A stretch of DNA of 35,997 nt from Bacteroidota bacterium (GCA_013288235.1 JABDCF010000034.1:1-35997); one strand, 5' to 3'. Counted from the first letter of the stretch, positions 6,555 to 15,091 are shown. Numbers and translations: made by a program. Notes: generated from the letters alone by a model not told the origin.

Positions 6555-7055
6555 ATGGGTATAAACATTGAAGAATTAAAGTTGATTTTGTTATACAAAC
6601 CTTTCGACAAAATTGAAGCGGCGTTGAAAGATTTCGACATTGCTTCTTTCGACAGTAATGGCAGTAATATTTTGCACTACTATGTTAGAAATCATGAGGT
6701 AGTCCCAATACCTGTCGAAAATATGGTAAGATTATTTCTCGACTTTGGAATTGATATTAATGCTAAGCAATCCAAAATGTCTAAAAGGACCGTGTTGCAT
6801 CTCGCAGTACTTAAGAAATCAAAGGCTGTTTTTGATATATTGCTAACAAGGCGTGCAGACGTTAATGCAAAAGACAAGGACGGGAACGTGCCTCTATCTA
6901 ATGCTGTGTTTGGTTATATGGGAGATGATGGATATTTTATTGAAACCCTTATTTCAAATGGAGCGGACGTTGATATTGTGAATAATTATGGCGTTAGTCC
7001 TAAAGGGTTAGCAGAAGCGATAGCAAACTATGATACAAGGAAATTTTTTAGTTAA
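6555..7055 (+). CDS. Ankyrin-repeat protein
   Basis: This 166-residue protein without signal peptide has about four ankyrin units. The clear signatures are TVLHLAVLKKSKAVFDILLTRRADVNAKDKDGNVPLSNAV and ETLISNGADVDIVNNYGVSPKGLA. An N-terminal unit, GSNILHYYVRNHE, is also visible. Ankyrin repeats bind other proteins; no partner is evident. The ATG follows an A-rich leader. It lies just upstream of the ribosomal cluster, in the same direction, but the next gene has its own promoter. Confidence 0.88.
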   Translation: MGINIEELKLILLYKPFDKIEAALKDFDIASFDSNGSNILHYYVRNHEVVPIPVENMVRLFLDFGIDINAKQSKMSKRTVLHLAVLKKSKAVFDILLTRRADVNAKDKDGNVPLSNAVFGYMGDDGYFIETLISNGADVDIVNNYGVSPKGLAEAIANYDTRKFFS

Positions 7056-7093
7056 AATTCCTCAGCTTCGCCCATGTTTGGAGTTTGCCGCGC

Positions 7094-7127
7094 TCAACCA
7101 ACCACTCACGTAATCAACCCAATCCCC
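7094..7127. repeat. GTTGATT word element, single arm (copy 2)
   Basis: The minus strand reads GGATTGGGTTGATTACG then TGAGTGGTTGGTT, a diverged single arm of the element at 985-1088. No matching arm is nearby. It lies between the ankyrin gene and the rplC promoter. Confidence 0.6.
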
Positions 7128-7164
7128 CCTCCCAAAACATTTATAAAAATTTTTTACGCAACTA

Positions 7165-7195
7165 TTTGGCATTTAATTTATAATCCCTATCTTTG
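7165..7195 (+). promoter_or_regulatory. Promoter of the ribosomal cluster (Bacteroidota sigma-A type)
   Basis: TTTG at 7165-7168, a 19-base spacer and TATCTTTG at 7188-7195 match the Bacteroidota consensus TTTG-N19-TAnnTTTG exactly. Transcription should start near 7201-7203, giving a leader of about 65 bases before rplC. A T/A-rich tract upstream (7141-7157) could act as an UP-like element. Confidence 0.85.
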
Positions 7196-7227
7196 CCGTC
7201 CCTTAACGGGGGATAATATGCTTTGAA

Positions 7228-7245
7228 CGTGGCCCTACTGCCACG
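7228..7245 (+). promoter_or_regulatory. Leader hairpin before rplC
   Basis: CGTGGC (7228-7233) and GCCACG (7240-7245) form a perfect 6-bp stem with a CCTACT loop. It ends 22 bases before the rplC start. A leader hairpin here could be the binding site for an autoregulatory r-protein; no T-tract follows, so it is not a terminator. The regulatory role is an inference. Confidence 0.45.
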
Positions 7246-7267
7246 ATGAGCACAAAAAAATATAGAA

Positions 7268-7885
7268 ATGTCAGGAATAATTGGTAAAAAAGTAGGTATG
7301 ACCAGCATATTCGACGAAGCAGGAAAGAACATTCCCTGCACAGTGATCGAAGCTGGCCCTTGTGTGGTAACACAGATCAGGTCTGTTGAAACTGACGGTT
7401 ATGCAGCTGTACAGCTTGCATACGGTGAGAAAAAAGACAAGCATACTTCAGCGCCTTTAAAAGGCCATTTTGAAAAAGCCGGAACTACTCCAAAACGCAG
7501 GCTTGTTGAATTCAAAACTTTCGAAGATCAAAAAAACTTAGGCGATACTATCACAGTCGATATATTCGAGATCGGTGATTTTGTTGACGTAGTGGGTACT
7601 TCAAAAGGTAAAGGTTTCCAGGGTGTAGTAAAGCGTCACGGTTTTGGTGGTGTGGGTATGCAAACTCACGGTCAGCACAACAGGTTACGTGCACCAGGTT
7701 CAATGGGAGCGTCATCATGGCCTTCACGTGTATTTAAAGGTATGCGCATGGCCGGCCAAATGGGTAATGAACGTGTTAAAGTTCAGAACTTACAGGTGGT
7801 GAAAGTATATGCAGAACAAAATCTGCTGGTAGTTAAAGGTTCCATCCCCGGAGCTAAGGGTTCATTCGTAATAGTGGATAAATAA
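7268..7885 (+). CDS. rplC: 50S ribosomal protein L3
   Basis: L3 is an early-assembly 50S protein whose loop approaches the peptidyl-transferase centre. The 205-residue length and the [22 protein letters not shown] and [17 protein letters not shown] blocks are diagnostic. Where E. coli L3 has GQNQTPGK, with the glutamine methylated by PrmB, this protein has GASSWPSR, so that target is absent. It is the first gene after the promoter at 7165-7195; the usual rpsJ is not upstream. rplD follows 1 base later. Confidence 0.98.
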   Translation: MSGIIGKKVGMTSIFDEAGKNIPCTVIEAGPCVVTQIRSVETDGYAAVQLAYGEKKDKHTSAPLKGHFEKAGTTPKRRLVEFKTFEDQKNLGDTITVDIFEIGDFVDVVGTSKGKGFQGVVKRHGFGGVGMQTHGQHNRLRAPGSMGASSWPSRVFKGMRMAGQMGNERVKVQNLQVVKVYAEQNLLVVKGSIPGAKGSFVIVDK

Positions 7886-7886
7886 G

Positions 7887-8516
7887 ATGGAAGTCAACAT
7901 ATTAAACATATCAGGCAAAGAAACGGGCACCAAGGTGCAGCTTTCTGATTCCATATTCGGTATCGAGCCAAATGATCACGCTATCTATCTTGATGTTAAG
8001 CAGTTTTTAGCTAACCAGCGTCAGGGTACACACAAATCAAAACAGCGTAATGAAATTGCAGGTTCAACCCGCAAATTATATAAGCAAAAAGGCACCGGTG
8101 GTGCACGTGCAGGCAGTGTAAAATCACCATTGTTTAATGGTGGTGGCCGTGTATTCGGTCCGCAGCCCCGCGACTACAGCTTCAAATTAAACAAGAAACT
8201 GAAAGTACTGGCACGTAAATCAGCCCTATCATACAAAGCACAGGACAATAATATAGTAGTACTGGAAGATTTTACTTTCGATGCTGTAAAAACCAAAAGC
8301 TATGTACAAATGGTGGCCGACCTTAATGCTACTGATGTGAAAACATTATTAGTATTGGGCGCTGCAAATAACAATGTGTATTTATCAAGCAGGAACCTGA
8401 AAAAAACAAAGGTTGTTACTGCCGATCAACTTAACACTTATGATGTGTTGAATGCCGGCAAACTTTTATTGACAGCAGGTGCGTTAAAAACTTTGGAGGA
8501 AGCATTCGCTAAGTAA
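7887..8516 (+). CDS. rplD: 50S ribosomal protein L4
   Basis: L4 binds 23S rRNA domain I and lines the exit tunnel with its extended loop. The 209-residue protein carries the loop signature [19 protein letters not shown] followed by [20 protein letters not shown], as expected. In gamma-proteobacteria L4 also represses the S10 operon; no matching leader structure is evident here. It is tightly packed between rplC (1 base) and rplW (2 bases), which implies translational coupling. Confidence 0.98.
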   Translation: MEVNILNISGKETGTKVQLSDSIFGIEPNDHAIYLDVKQFLANQRQGTHKSKQRNEIAGSTRKLYKQKGTGGARAGSVKSPLFNGGGRVFGPQPRDYSFKLNKKLKVLARKSALSYKAQDNNIVVLEDFTFDAVKTKSYVQMVADLNATDVKTLLVLGAANNNVYLSSRNLKKTKVVTADQLNTYDVLNAGKLLLTAGALKTLEEAFAK

Positions 8517-8518
8517 TT

Positions 8519-8809
8519 ATGGAAATTTTAAAGAAACCCTTACTTACTGAAAAAGTAACTCAATTAACCGAGAAGCTTAACCGTTATGCTTTCAAAGTTG
8601 ATCACAGGGCTAACAAAATTCAGATTAAAGGAGCCGTTGAGGCTATGTATGGTGTTACTGTTAAGGCTGTAAACACTATGAAATACGTTGGAAAACTAAA
8701 GACCCGCAATACTAAGGCCGGCGCCGTTTCAGGACGTGCCGCTACTTACAAAAAAGCGATCATTACGTTGAAAAGCGGAGAGGTAATAGATTTTTATAGC
8801 GGTATATAA
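8519..8809 (+). CDS. rplW: 50S ribosomal protein L23
   Basis: L23 sits at the exit of the peptide tunnel, where trigger factor and SRP dock. This 96-residue protein has the standard start [13 protein letters not shown] [14 protein letters not shown] and the [23 protein letters not shown] core. The ending EVIDFYSGI is typical of short Bacteroidota forms. It starts 2 bases after rplD and is followed 8 bases later by rplB. Confidence 0.98.
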   Translation: MEILKKPLLTEKVTQLTEKLNRYAFKVDHRANKIQIKGAVEAMYGVTVKAVNTMKYVGKLKTRNTKAGAVSGRAATYKKAIITLKSGEVIDFYSGI

Positions 8810-8817
8810 CTAAAGAG

Positions 8818-9645
8818 ATGGCAGTTAAACGATTTAAACCGGTTACACCCGGTACCCGCTTCCGCATAGATACTTCTACGTCGGATATTACAACAAACGT
8901 TCCTGAAAAAACGTTGGTTGTTTCGGCGAACACAAGATCAGGCGGACGTAACAACAGCGGTAAAATGACCATGCGCTATATGGGTGGTGGCCATAAACAA
9001 GCTTACAGGTTAATTGATTTCAAACGCAATAAGTTTGATATCCCTGCAAAGGTTGCAACTATCGAGTATGATCCTAACCGGTCGGCACGTATAGCATTAC
9101 TACACTTTGTTGATGGTGAAAAAAGATATATGATAGCCCCTGAAGGATTAACCGTGGGTATGGTTGTTCTGTCAGGCGATAGTGTAGCTCCCGAAGTTGG
9201 TAATACTTTACCACTTAAGAGCATCCCGCTGGGTTCTATCATCCACAATATTGAGCTTAACCCTGGCCAGGGTGGTATCATAGCGCGCAGCGCCGGTACT
9301 TATGCACAGTTATCAGCACGTGATGGTAAATATGCCATCATCAAATTGCCTTCAGGCGAAACCCGTATGATACTGTCGACTTGTTTGGCAACTATCGGCA
9401 CGGTTTCAAATGGCGAAAAAGCTAACGCTGTATTAGGCAAAGCCGGCCGCAAACGCTGGTTAGGCCGCAGGCCAAGGGTACGTGGTGTAGCCATGAACCC
9501 GGTAGATCACCCTATGGGTGGTGGTGAGGGAAGAGCCTCAGGTGGTCATCCACGTTCACGCAAAGGTTTATTAGCTAAAGGCTTTAAAACCCGTGACAAA
9601 AAGAAAACATCGGATCGTTATATCATTGAAAGAAGGAAAAAATAA
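8818..9645 (+). CDS. rplB: 50S ribosomal protein L2
   Basis: L2 helps subunit association and shapes the peptidyl-transferase centre. The 275-residue length and the [31 protein letters not shown] and [11 protein letters not shown] blocks identify it. E. coli has DHPHGGGEGR here, so the second His is Met in this protein, a substitution I believe is common in Bacteroidota. The stop and the rpsS start share a base (TAATG at 9643-9647). Confidence 0.98.
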   Translation: MAVKRFKPVTPGTRFRIDTSTSDITTNVPEKTLVVSANTRSGGRNNSGKMTMRYMGGGHKQAYRLIDFKRNKFDIPAKVATIEYDPNRSARIALLHFVDGEKRYMIAPEGLTVGMVVLSGDSVAPEVGNTLPLKSIPLGSIIHNIELNPGQGGIIARSAGTYAQLSARDGKYAIIKLPSGETRMILSTCLATIGTVSNGEKANAVLGKAGRKRWLGRRPRVRGVAMNPVDHPMGGGEGRASGGHPRSRKGLLAKGFKTRDKKKTSDRYIIERRKK

Positions 9646-9911
9646 TGGCTCGTTCAATTAGAAAAGGACCTTACATCGATCACAACCTTGACAAAAAGGT
9701 TGCGGTGCTGAATGATTCAAACAAGAAATCGGTTGTAAAAACATGGTCACGTCGTTCCATGATCTCTCCTGATTTCGTTGGTCATACATTCGCAGTACAC
9801 AACGGTAATAAATTTATCCCTGTGTACGTAACAGAAAACATGGTTGGACACAAGCTGGGAGAGTTTGCACCAACACGTACATTCCGCGGTCACGCAGAAA
9901 AGAAAAAATAA
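9645..9911 (+). CDS. rpsS: 30S ribosomal protein S19
   Basis: S19 forms part of the 30S head and contacts S13 and the A-site region. The 88-residue protein has the classic [19 protein letters not shown] start and the [24 protein letters not shown] and [15 protein letters not shown] core. Its ATG overlaps the rplB stop by one base, so translation is likely coupled. rplV begins 6 bases downstream. Confidence 0.98.
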   Translation: MARSIRKGPYIDHNLDKKVAVLNDSNKKSVVKTWSRRSMISPDFVGHTFAVHNGNKFIPVYVTENMVGHKLGEFAPTRTFRGHAEKKK

Positions 9912-9917
9912 CAGGCA

Positions 9918-10349
9918 ATGGAAGAAGCAATTAAAAAAGTAAAAAAGTCTGTACTGATCAGGCAACGCAAAGAAGAGGAAAAAGCTCAGCAAGGCGGCGC
10001 TTCAATCGCAAAGCTACAGAACTGCCCAACCTCGCCCCGCAAAATGCGTTTGGTGGTTGACCTGATCCGTGGTGTAAATGTTGAAAAAGCATTATACATA
10101 TTAAAATACACAAATAAAGAAGCGGCAATACGTGTTGAAAAGCTTTTGTTATCGGCCATCAAAAACTGGGAACAAAAAAATGAAGACAAACGTGTTGAAG
10201 ACAGTAACTTATATGTTAAAGAGGTTTCAGTAGGCGGCGGCCGCCAGTTAAAAAGGTTACGCCCTGCTCCGCAAGGAAGAGGATACCGTATCCGTAAACG
10301 CTCAAACCATGTACACCTGATCGTAGATAGTAAAAACGATAACAATTAA
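9918..10349 (+). CDS. rplV: 50S ribosomal protein L22, N-terminally extended
   Basis: L22 lines the exit tunnel beside L4. The core begins near residue 30 ([24 protein letters not shown]) and ends with [18 protein letters not shown], both diagnostic. The first 28 residues ([20 protein letters not shown] and a short Gln-rich piece) form a charged helical extension absent from the ~110-residue E. coli protein. The start is supported by the 6-base gap after rpsS; a later start would leave an unusually long spacer. Confidence 0.97.
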   Translation: MEEAIKKVKKSVLIRQRKEEEKAQQGGASIAKLQNCPTSPRKMRLVVDLIRGVNVEKALYILKYTNKEAAIRVEKLLLSAIKNWEQKNEDKRVEDSNLYVKEVSVGGGRQLKRLRPAPQGRGYRIRKRSNHVHLIVDSKNDNN

Positions 10350-10355
10350 TTTGAA

Positions 10356-11267
10356 ATGGGACAGAAAGCACATCCAATAGGTAACAGGTTAGGAATCATC
10401 AGAGGTTGGGATTCTAATTGGTTCGGTGGCAATCATTATGCCGACAAATTAGTTGAAGACGAAAAGATCCGTAAATATATAGCAGCACGTATTTCAAAAG
10501 GTGGTGTATCAAAGGTAGTTATCGAGCGTACTTTAAAACGTATCACCATAACTATCCACACAGCACGCCCGGGTATTGTTATAGGTAAAGGCGGTCAGGA
10601 AGTTGATAAGATAAAAGAAGAGTTAAAGAAACTGACCAAAAAAGACGTTCAGATAAATATATTCGAGATAAAACGCCCTGAGCTTGATGCACAATTAGTT
10701 GCTGAAGGCATAGCAAAACAACTCGAAGCGCGTATTTCATTCCGTCGTGCCATGAAAACTACTATTGCTTCAACCATGAGAATGGGTGCTGAAGGAATAA
10801 AGGTGATGACATCAGGCCGTTTAGGCGGTGCGGAAATGGCACGTACAGAACAATATAAAGAAGGAAGGATTCCATTGCATACTTTCCGCGCAGACATCGA
10901 TTATGCATTAGCCGAAGCATTAACCACTTATGGAAAAATAGGGGTTAAAGTTTGGATTTGCAAAGGCGAAGTTTACGGCAAACGCGACTTATCACCAAAC
11001 ATCGGTGGCGCAAGCAGCGCAAGCGGTAAAGGCGGACGCCCTGAAGGTGGCGCGGCAGGCTTCGGCGGCCGTGGCAACGAAAGAGGCGGCGAGCGCGGTG
11101 GAGAACGCCGGGGCGACAGGAAACCAGGCGGTGACCGCAGAGGCGGACCGGGTGGACCAGGCGGGAATCGTGGTAGTGCCGGCGGCGGTGGAAATCGCGG
11201 CGGTGGTGCTGGTGGCGGCGGTAGCCGTCCAGGTGGAAATCGCCCGGGTGGACCAGGAAAGAGATAA
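10356..11267 (+). CDS. rpsC: 30S ribosomal protein S3 with long Gly/Arg-rich tail
   Basis: S3 forms the mRNA entry site of the 30S subunit. The start [14 protein letters not shown], the KH-domain loop GKGG at residues 77-80 and the [14 protein letters not shown] block are standard. The conserved part ends near residue 216. Residues 217-303 are an unusual low-complexity tail rich in Gly, Arg, Asn and Pro with many RGG and GGER units (E. coli S3 has 233 residues). Such RGG tails usually bind RNA. The downstream spacer to rplP is 165 bases and holds a word element. Confidence 0.97.
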   Translation: MGQKAHPIGNRLGIIRGWDSNWFGGNHYADKLVEDEKIRKYIAARISKGGVSKVVIERTLKRITITIHTARPGIVIGKGGQEVDKIKEELKKLTKKDVQINIFEIKRPELDAQLVAEGIAKQLEARISFRRAMKTTIASTMRMGAEGIKVMTSGRLGGAEMARTEQYKEGRIPLHTFRADIDYALAEALTTYGKIGVKVWICKGEVYGKRDLSPNIGGASSASGKGGRPEGGAAGFGGRGNERGGERGGERRGDRKPGGDRRGGPGGPGGNRGSAGGGGNRGGGAGGGGSRPGGNRPGGPGKR

Positions 11268-11275
11268 TTTAAATA

Positions 11276-11421
11276 GATGTGAGATTTGAGATATGAGAAT
11301 ATGTCGGGTTGATCATCAAATTGAGAAGTATAAAGTGATAAAATAAATAGGATAGAGGATTTTTGATAAAGGTACCGGGATTTATAATCTCATACCTCAT
11401 ATCTCACATCTCACATCTCAA
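11276..11421. repeat. Word-built inverted repeat in the rpsC-rplP spacer (GAGATNTGAGAT word)
   Basis: The left arm at 11276-11302 reads GATGTGAGATTTGAGATATG and on. The right arm at 11383-11421 is its diverged reverse complement, made of the units CTCATATCTCACATCTCACA. The two can pair over about 25 bases. An 80-base AT-rich loop without a gene separates them. The right arm ends 11 bases before the rplP start. The same word fills the rpsD-rpoA spacer. Confidence 0.85.
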
Positions 11422-11432
11422 TACTTAAGAAA

Positions 11433-11855
11433 ATGCTACAGCCAAAAAGAACGAAGTTCAGAAAGATGCAAAAAGGCAGGATGAAGGGAAACGCCACTCG
11501 TGGTGCTGAGCTTTCATTCGGATCTTTCGGTATAAAATCACTTGAAGCGGCCTGGATCACCAGCCGCCAGATAGAAGCTGCACGTATTGCTGTAACACGT
11601 TTTATGAAACGTGAAGGCCAGGTTTGGATAAGAATATTTCCTGATAAGCCTGTAACCAAAAAACCGGCAGAAGTACGTATGGGTAAAGGTAAAGGTGCAC
11701 CCGAATACTGGGTTGCAGTTGTACGCCCCGGAAGGATCATTTTTGAAGCTGAAGGCGTTCCTTTAGATGTTGCTAAGGAAGCATTACGCCTGGCAGCACA
11801 AAAGTTGCCTGTGCAAACAAGGTTTATAGTACGTAGGGATTACGTAGAAGCATAA
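11433..11855 (+). CDS. rplP: 50S ribosomal protein L16
   Basis: L16 organises the tRNA A-site side of the 50S subunit. The 140-residue protein begins [19 protein letters not shown] and contains [42 protein letters not shown] and the [18 protein letters not shown] block, all diagnostic. It is isolated on both sides by word-built spacers (165 bases before, 123 after), unlike the tight packing of earlier genes. Confidence 0.98.
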   Translation: MLQPKRTKFRKMQKGRMKGNATRGAELSFGSFGIKSLEAAWITSRQIEAARIAVTRFMKREGQVWIRIFPDKPVTKKPAEVRMGKGKGAPEYWVAVVRPGRIIFEAEGVPLDVAKEALRLAAQKLPVQTRFIVRRDYVEA

Positions 11856-11861
11856 ATTTGA

Positions 11862-11966
11862 AGAGTTGTTGAAACGTTGTAAAGTTGAAATGTTGTAAAG
11901 TTGGATTGAACTTTTCAACCAGCAAACAAGAACATTACAACATTACAACCCTCCAACATTACAACA
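11862..11966. repeat. Word-built inverted repeat in the rplP-rpmC spacer (GTTGTAA word)
   Basis: The left arm at 11865-11904 repeats GTTGTAAAGTTGAAAT and GTTGTTGAAACG. The right arm at 11934-11966 repeats the complement as CATTACAACATTACAACC and CCAACATTACAAC. A shorter inner pair (TTGGATTGAA with TTTTCAACCA) closes the loop. The right arm ends 12 bases before rpmC. No gene or promoter is evident inside. Confidence 0.85.
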
Positions 11967-11978
11967 AATAAAAACAAA

Positions 11979-12182
11979 ATGAAGAACTCAGAAATTTTAG
12001 AGTTGTCAACTGAAGAATTGGTTGCCAGGGCCGGCGAAGAGAAAGCAAATCTTACCAAACTGAAATTTGCACACGCAGTTTCGGCTATTGAAAACCCTTT
12101 GCGTATTACAAAAGTACGTAAGGACATCGCCCGCATAAACACTGAATTAACAAAGCGTAAAGCGGCAGCGGCTTCTGAATAA
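11979..12182 (+). CDS. rpmC: 50S ribosomal protein L29
   Basis: L29 is a small helical protein near the tunnel exit beside L23. The 67-residue sequence has the two-helix pattern ILELSTEELVARAGEEKANLTKLKFAHAV and ENPLRITKVRKDIARINTEL, which is standard. The Ala-rich C-terminus (KRKAAAASE) is slightly longer than in E. coli. The start follows an A-rich leader; rpsQ begins 19 bases downstream. Confidence 0.96.
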   Translation: MKNSEILELSTEELVARAGEEKANLTKLKFAHAVSAIENPLRITKVRKDIARINTELTKRKAAAASE

Positions 12183-12201
12183 TTTTTAAGCATCGGGAAA
12201 A

Positions 12202-12459
12202 ATGGAAGAAAGAAATTTAAGAAAAACACGTACCGGCCTGGTAGTTAGCAATAAGATGGAAAAATCTATTGTTGTTGCTGTAGAAAGGAAAGTAAAACAC
12301 CCTATCTATGGTAAGTTCGTTAAGAAAACAACCAAATTTATGGCCCACGACCAGGAAAATACCTGTGGTATAGGCGATACCGTATTGATTATGGAAACAC
12401 GCCCGCTGAGCAAAAACAAAAACTGGAGATTAGTTCAAATTTTAGAAAGGGCTAAATAA
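12202..12459 (+). CDS. rpsQ: 30S ribosomal protein S17
   Basis: S17 is a primary 16S rRNA binder needed for early 30S assembly. The 85-residue protein has [35 protein letters not shown] and the [18 protein letters not shown] ending, both diagnostic. It is separated from rplN by a single base (TAAAATG), which supports coupled translation. Confidence 0.98.
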   Translation: MEERNLRKTRTGLVVSNKMEKSIVVAVERKVKHPIYGKFVKKTTKFMAHDQENTCGIGDTVLIMETRPLSKNKNWRLVQILERAK

Positions 12460-12460
12460 A

Positions 12461-12829
12461 ATGGTACAACAGGAATCGAGATTAAATGTAGCTGATAACA
12501 GCGGCGCTAAAGAAGTTTTAGTGATCCGCGTATTGGGCGGTACCGGTAAAAGGTATGCCTCTATCGGCGATAAGATAGTAGTTACCGTAAAAAGCGCCCT
12601 GCCATCAGGCAACGTTAAAAAAGGTACTGTTTCAAAAGCCGTGGTGGTACGTACAAAAAAAGAGATCCGCAGAAAAGACGGTTCATATATCCGTTTTGAC
12701 GACAATGCCGCAGTTTTGTTAAATAACCAGGATGAGCCGAGAGGCACACGTATCTTTGGCCCGGTTGCAAGAGAATTACGTGAGAAACAATTTATGAAAA
12801 TTGTATCATTAGCACCGGAGGTACTGTAA
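12461..12829 (+). CDS. rplN: 50S ribosomal protein L14
   Basis: L14 lies at the subunit interface and is the docking site for the silencing factor RsfS. The 122-residue length and the start [20 protein letters not shown], the [13 protein letters not shown] strand and the [28 protein letters not shown] ending are all canonical. rplX begins 1 base after the stop. I see nothing unusual in it. Confidence 0.99.
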   Translation: MVQQESRLNVADNSGAKEVLVIRVLGGTGKRYASIGDKIVVTVKSALPSGNVKKGTVSKAVVVRTKKEIRRKDGSYIRFDDNAAVLLNNQDEPRGTRIFGPVARELREKQFMKIVSLAPEVL

Positions 12830-12830
12830 C

Positions 12831-13175
12831 ATGGAAAAGAAAAAACACGAACAACCTGCCAAAATTAAGATCAAAAAAGGTGATCTGGTAAAGGTTATAG
12901 CCGGTGATTCAAAAGGATCGCAAGGCAGAATATTAGAAATAATATTAGATAAAGGCCGCGCTATTGTTGAAGGTGCAAACATGGTATCAAAACATACTAA
13001 GCCGAATGCAGCTAAACCAAATGGCGGAATTTCAAAACAGGAAGCTGCCATACACATTTCAAACCTGATGCTGATTGATGCTAAAACAGGTAAACCAACC
13101 CGCGTTGGCCGTAAAAGAAATGAAGCCGGTAAATTAGTTAGAGTGGCAAAAATATCAGGAGAGGAAATTAAGTAA
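12831..13175 (+). CDS. rplX: 50S ribosomal protein L24
   Basis: L24 is one of the two proteins that start 50S assembly. The KOW motif is visible as [22 protein letters not shown], followed by [33 protein letters not shown]. The 114-residue length is normal, with an N-terminal charged stretch of about ten residues. Its stop overlaps the rplE start by one base (TAATG at 13173-13177). Confidence 0.98.
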   Translation: MEKKKHEQPAKIKIKKGDLVKVIAGDSKGSQGRILEIILDKGRAIVEGANMVSKHTKPNAAKPNGGISKQEAAIHISNLMLIDAKTGKPTRVGRKRNEAGKLVRVAKISGEEIK

Positions 13176-13732
13176 TGGAATACGTACCAAGATTAAAAAC
13201 AAAGTATAAGGACGAGATTCGCTCCACACTGAAAGATAAATTTCAGTACAAAAGCGTAATGCAGGTGCCTAAGCTGGAGAAGATAGCTATCAACCAGGGT
13301 GTTGGCGGCGCTACTACTGATAAAAAACTTATCGAAAGTACAATTACCGAATTGACTACTATTACTGGTCAGCAGGCAGTTTCTTCGAAATCCAAGAAAG
13401 ATATTTCGAACTTTAAGTTACGTAAAAACATGCCTATCGGCGTACGTGTTACTTTACGTGACAATACCATGTACGAATTTTTAGACCGTTTGATTGCTAT
13501 TGCTTTACCGCGTATCCGCGATTTCAAAGGCATCAACGATAAAGGTTTTGACGGACGTGGAAACTATACTTTGGGTATATCAGAACAAATCATATTCCCC
13601 GAGATCAATATTGACAAGATCAATAAAATACAGGGTATGGATATTACCTTTGTAACCTCGGCAACAAATGATGTGGAAGCATTGGAGTTGTTGAAACAAT
13701 TTGGATTACCATTTAAAAATCAAAAAGTATAA
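13175..13732 (+). CDS. rplE: 50S ribosomal protein L5
   Basis: L5 binds 5S rRNA and touches the P-site tRNA. The 185-residue protein carries [52 protein letters not shown] and the [18 protein letters not shown] block. It overlaps rplX at its start and rpsN at its stop by one base each, forming a coupled run rplX-rplE-rpsN. Confidence 0.99.
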   Translation: MEYVPRLKTKYKDEIRSTLKDKFQYKSVMQVPKLEKIAINQGVGGATTDKKLIESTITELTTITGQQAVSSKSKKDISNFKLRKNMPIGVRVTLRDNTMYEFLDRLIAIALPRIRDFKGINDKGFDGRGNYTLGISEQIIFPEINIDKINKIQGMDITFVTSATNDVEALELLKQFGLPFKNQKV

Positions 13733-14001
13733 TGGCTAAAGAAGGTGTAAAAGCACGTGAAGTTAAACGCGCTAAATTAGTAGCTAAATACGCTGAAAAA
13801 AGAGCGGCTCTTAAAGAAGCCGGCGATTACGCTGGTTTGGATAAATTGCCAAAAGCATCATCCCCTGTAAAATTGCACAACCGTTGCAAATTAACAGGCC
13901 GCCCACGGGGCTACATGCGCCAGTTCGGTATTTCACGCGTAACTTTCCGCGATATGGCCCTTGCAGGCAAGATCCCGGGGATTAAGAAAGCGAGTTGGTA
14001 A
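13732..14001 (+). CDS. rpsN: 30S ribosomal protein S14, zinc-free form
   Basis: S14 assembles late into the 30S head. This is the 89-residue zinc-independent form: the ending [43 protein letters not shown] has only one Cys instead of the four of the short zinc form. Its start overlaps the rplE stop. A 111-base spacer with an AAAGC-word hairpin separates it from rpsH. Confidence 0.98.
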   Translation: MAKEGVKAREVKRAKLVAKYAEKRAALKEAGDYAGLDKLPKASSPVKLHNRCKLTGRPRGYMRQFGISRVTFRDMALAGKIPGIKKASW

Positions 14002-14006
14002 TTGAG

Positions 14007-14057
14007 GCGAAAGCTAAAAGCAAAAAGCTTTGGTCTTTCTGCTTTCCGCTTTAAGCT
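14007..14057. repeat. Word-built hairpin in the rpsN-rpsH spacer (AAAGC word)
   Basis: The left arm AGCTAAAAGCAAAAAGC (14012-14028) pairs with GCTTTCCGCTTTAAGCT (14041-14057) at 14 of 17 positions, and both arms are iterations of AAAGC or GCTTT. It follows the rpsN stop almost directly. The rest of the spacer (14058-14112) has a GATGG/CCATC stem and an A-rich leader, with no gene. Confidence 0.75.
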
Positions 14058-14112
14058 ATAGAATAATTAACCGATGGCAAGTCTAAGGATACTACCATCA
14101 TAAAACAATAAA

Positions 14113-14511
14113 ATGAATACAGATCCAATCGCAGATTATCTTACAAGAGTAAGGAATGCTATTAAGGCCAACCATAGGGTTGTTGAAATTCCTGCATCAA
14201 ATCTGAAAAAGGAAATCACGAAAGTGCTTTTCGACAAAGGTTACATTGCCAATTTTAAGTTTGAAGACAATGGTCCTCAAGGTACTATTAAGGTAGCTTT
14301 GAAATACCACCCGATAACAAAAATTTCTGCTATACGCAGCATTTCGCGCATCAGTAAACCAGGTTTGAGGAAATACGCAGGCATGGATAATATGCCAAGA
14401 GTATTAAATGGTTTAGGTATCGCCATCCTGTCGACTTCTAAAGGTGTAATGACCGATAAAGAAGCCCGTACACAAAATGTTGGTGGCGAAGTATTATGCT
14501 ACGTATATTAA
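14113..14511 (+). CDS. rpsH: 30S ribosomal protein S8
   Basis: S8 binds the central domain of 16S rRNA, and in E. coli it represses the spc operon. The 132-residue protein has TDPIADYLTRVRNAIKANH, ISRISKPGLRKYAG and the AILSTSKGVMTDKEARTQNVGGEVLCYVY ending, all canonical. Its stop at 14509-14511 is followed immediately by the strong ribosome binding site of rplF. Confidence 0.99.
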   Translation: MNTDPIADYLTRVRNAIKANHRVVEIPASNLKKEITKVLFDKGYIANFKFEDNGPQGTIKVALKYHPITKISAIRSISRISKPGLRKYAGMDNMPRVLNGLGIAILSTSKGVMTDKEARTQNVGGEVLCYVY

Positions 14512-14512
14512 T

Positions 14513-14518
14513 AGGAGG
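14513..14518 (+). promoter_or_regulatory. Strong Shine-Dalgarno of rplF (AGGAGG)
   Basis: AGGAGG lies 10 bases before the rplF ATG and 1 base after the rpsH stop. Other r-protein starts in this cluster mostly have A-rich leaders and no such motif. In Bacteroidota the anti-SD is largely occluded on the ribosome, so a perfect SD may be used for special regulation. Confidence 0.7.
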
Positions 14519-14528
14519 AAATTAAGCA

Positions 14529-15086
14529 ATGTCAAGAGTAGGAAAATCACCTATAGCACTACCCCAGGGAGTAACTTTCACCGTATCGGCAGATAATGTT
14601 GTTACTGTAAAAGGCCCTAAAGGTGAGTTGCACCAGGCCGTTGACAGTGATATCACTGTTGAGGTTGAAGAAGGACAACTGGTTGTAAAACGCCCTTCTG
14701 ATCAAAAACGTCATAAAGCATTACACGGCTTATACCGTGCTTTAATCAATAACATGGTAGTTGGCGTAACAACCGGCTATAAATTAGAGCAGGAATTAGT
14801 TGGTGTAGGTTATCGTGCAACCAATACCGGTAATACATTAGACCTTGTGCTGGGATATTCTCACCACTATGTGTTTGAGTTACCAAAAGAAATTAAAGTT
14901 TCAACAACTGCTGAAAAGGGTAAAAACCCAACAATTATTCTGGAGTCGATAGATAAACAACTGATTGGCCAGGTAGCGGCAAAAATACGTTCGCTGCGTG
15001 CACCAGAGCCTTACAAGGGTAAAGGTATCAAGTTTGTTGGCGAAGTATTGAGAAGAAAAGCAGGTAAATCAGCATCTAAAAAATAA
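14529..15086 (+). CDS. rplF: 50S ribosomal protein L6
   Basis: L6 lies beside the sarcin-ricin loop and the factor-binding site. The 185-residue protein has [16 protein letters not shown], a two-domain repeat, and the [26 protein letters not shown] ending, which is diagnostic. It is unusual in having a perfect AGGAGG 10 bases upstream of its start. rplR follows after 5 bases. Confidence 0.99.
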   Translation: MSRVGKSPIALPQGVTFTVSADNVVTVKGPKGELHQAVDSDITVEVEEGQLVVKRPSDQKRHKALHGLYRALINNMVVGVTTGYKLEQELVGVGYRATNTGNTLDLVLGYSHHYVFELPKEIKVSTTAEKGKNPTIILESIDKQLIGQVAAKIRSLRAPEPYKGKGIKFVGEVLRRKAGKSASKK

Positions 15087-15091
15087 TCGTC

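Noticed and set aside
3630..7060. Prophage or integrative element
   Set aside because: There is no integrase, structural gene or attachment-site pair; the patch contains only small modules and short repeats.
11000..11267. S3 tail as a frameshift artefact
   Set aside because: The frame is continuous, the composition (RGG, GGER) is coherent, and extended S3 tails are known in Bacteroidota.
11005..11289. Separate Ala/Val-rich gene in another frame over the end of rpsC
   Set aside because: It is a shadow of the Gly/Arg codons of the S3 tail; its odd composition follows from GGC and CGC codons read out of frame.
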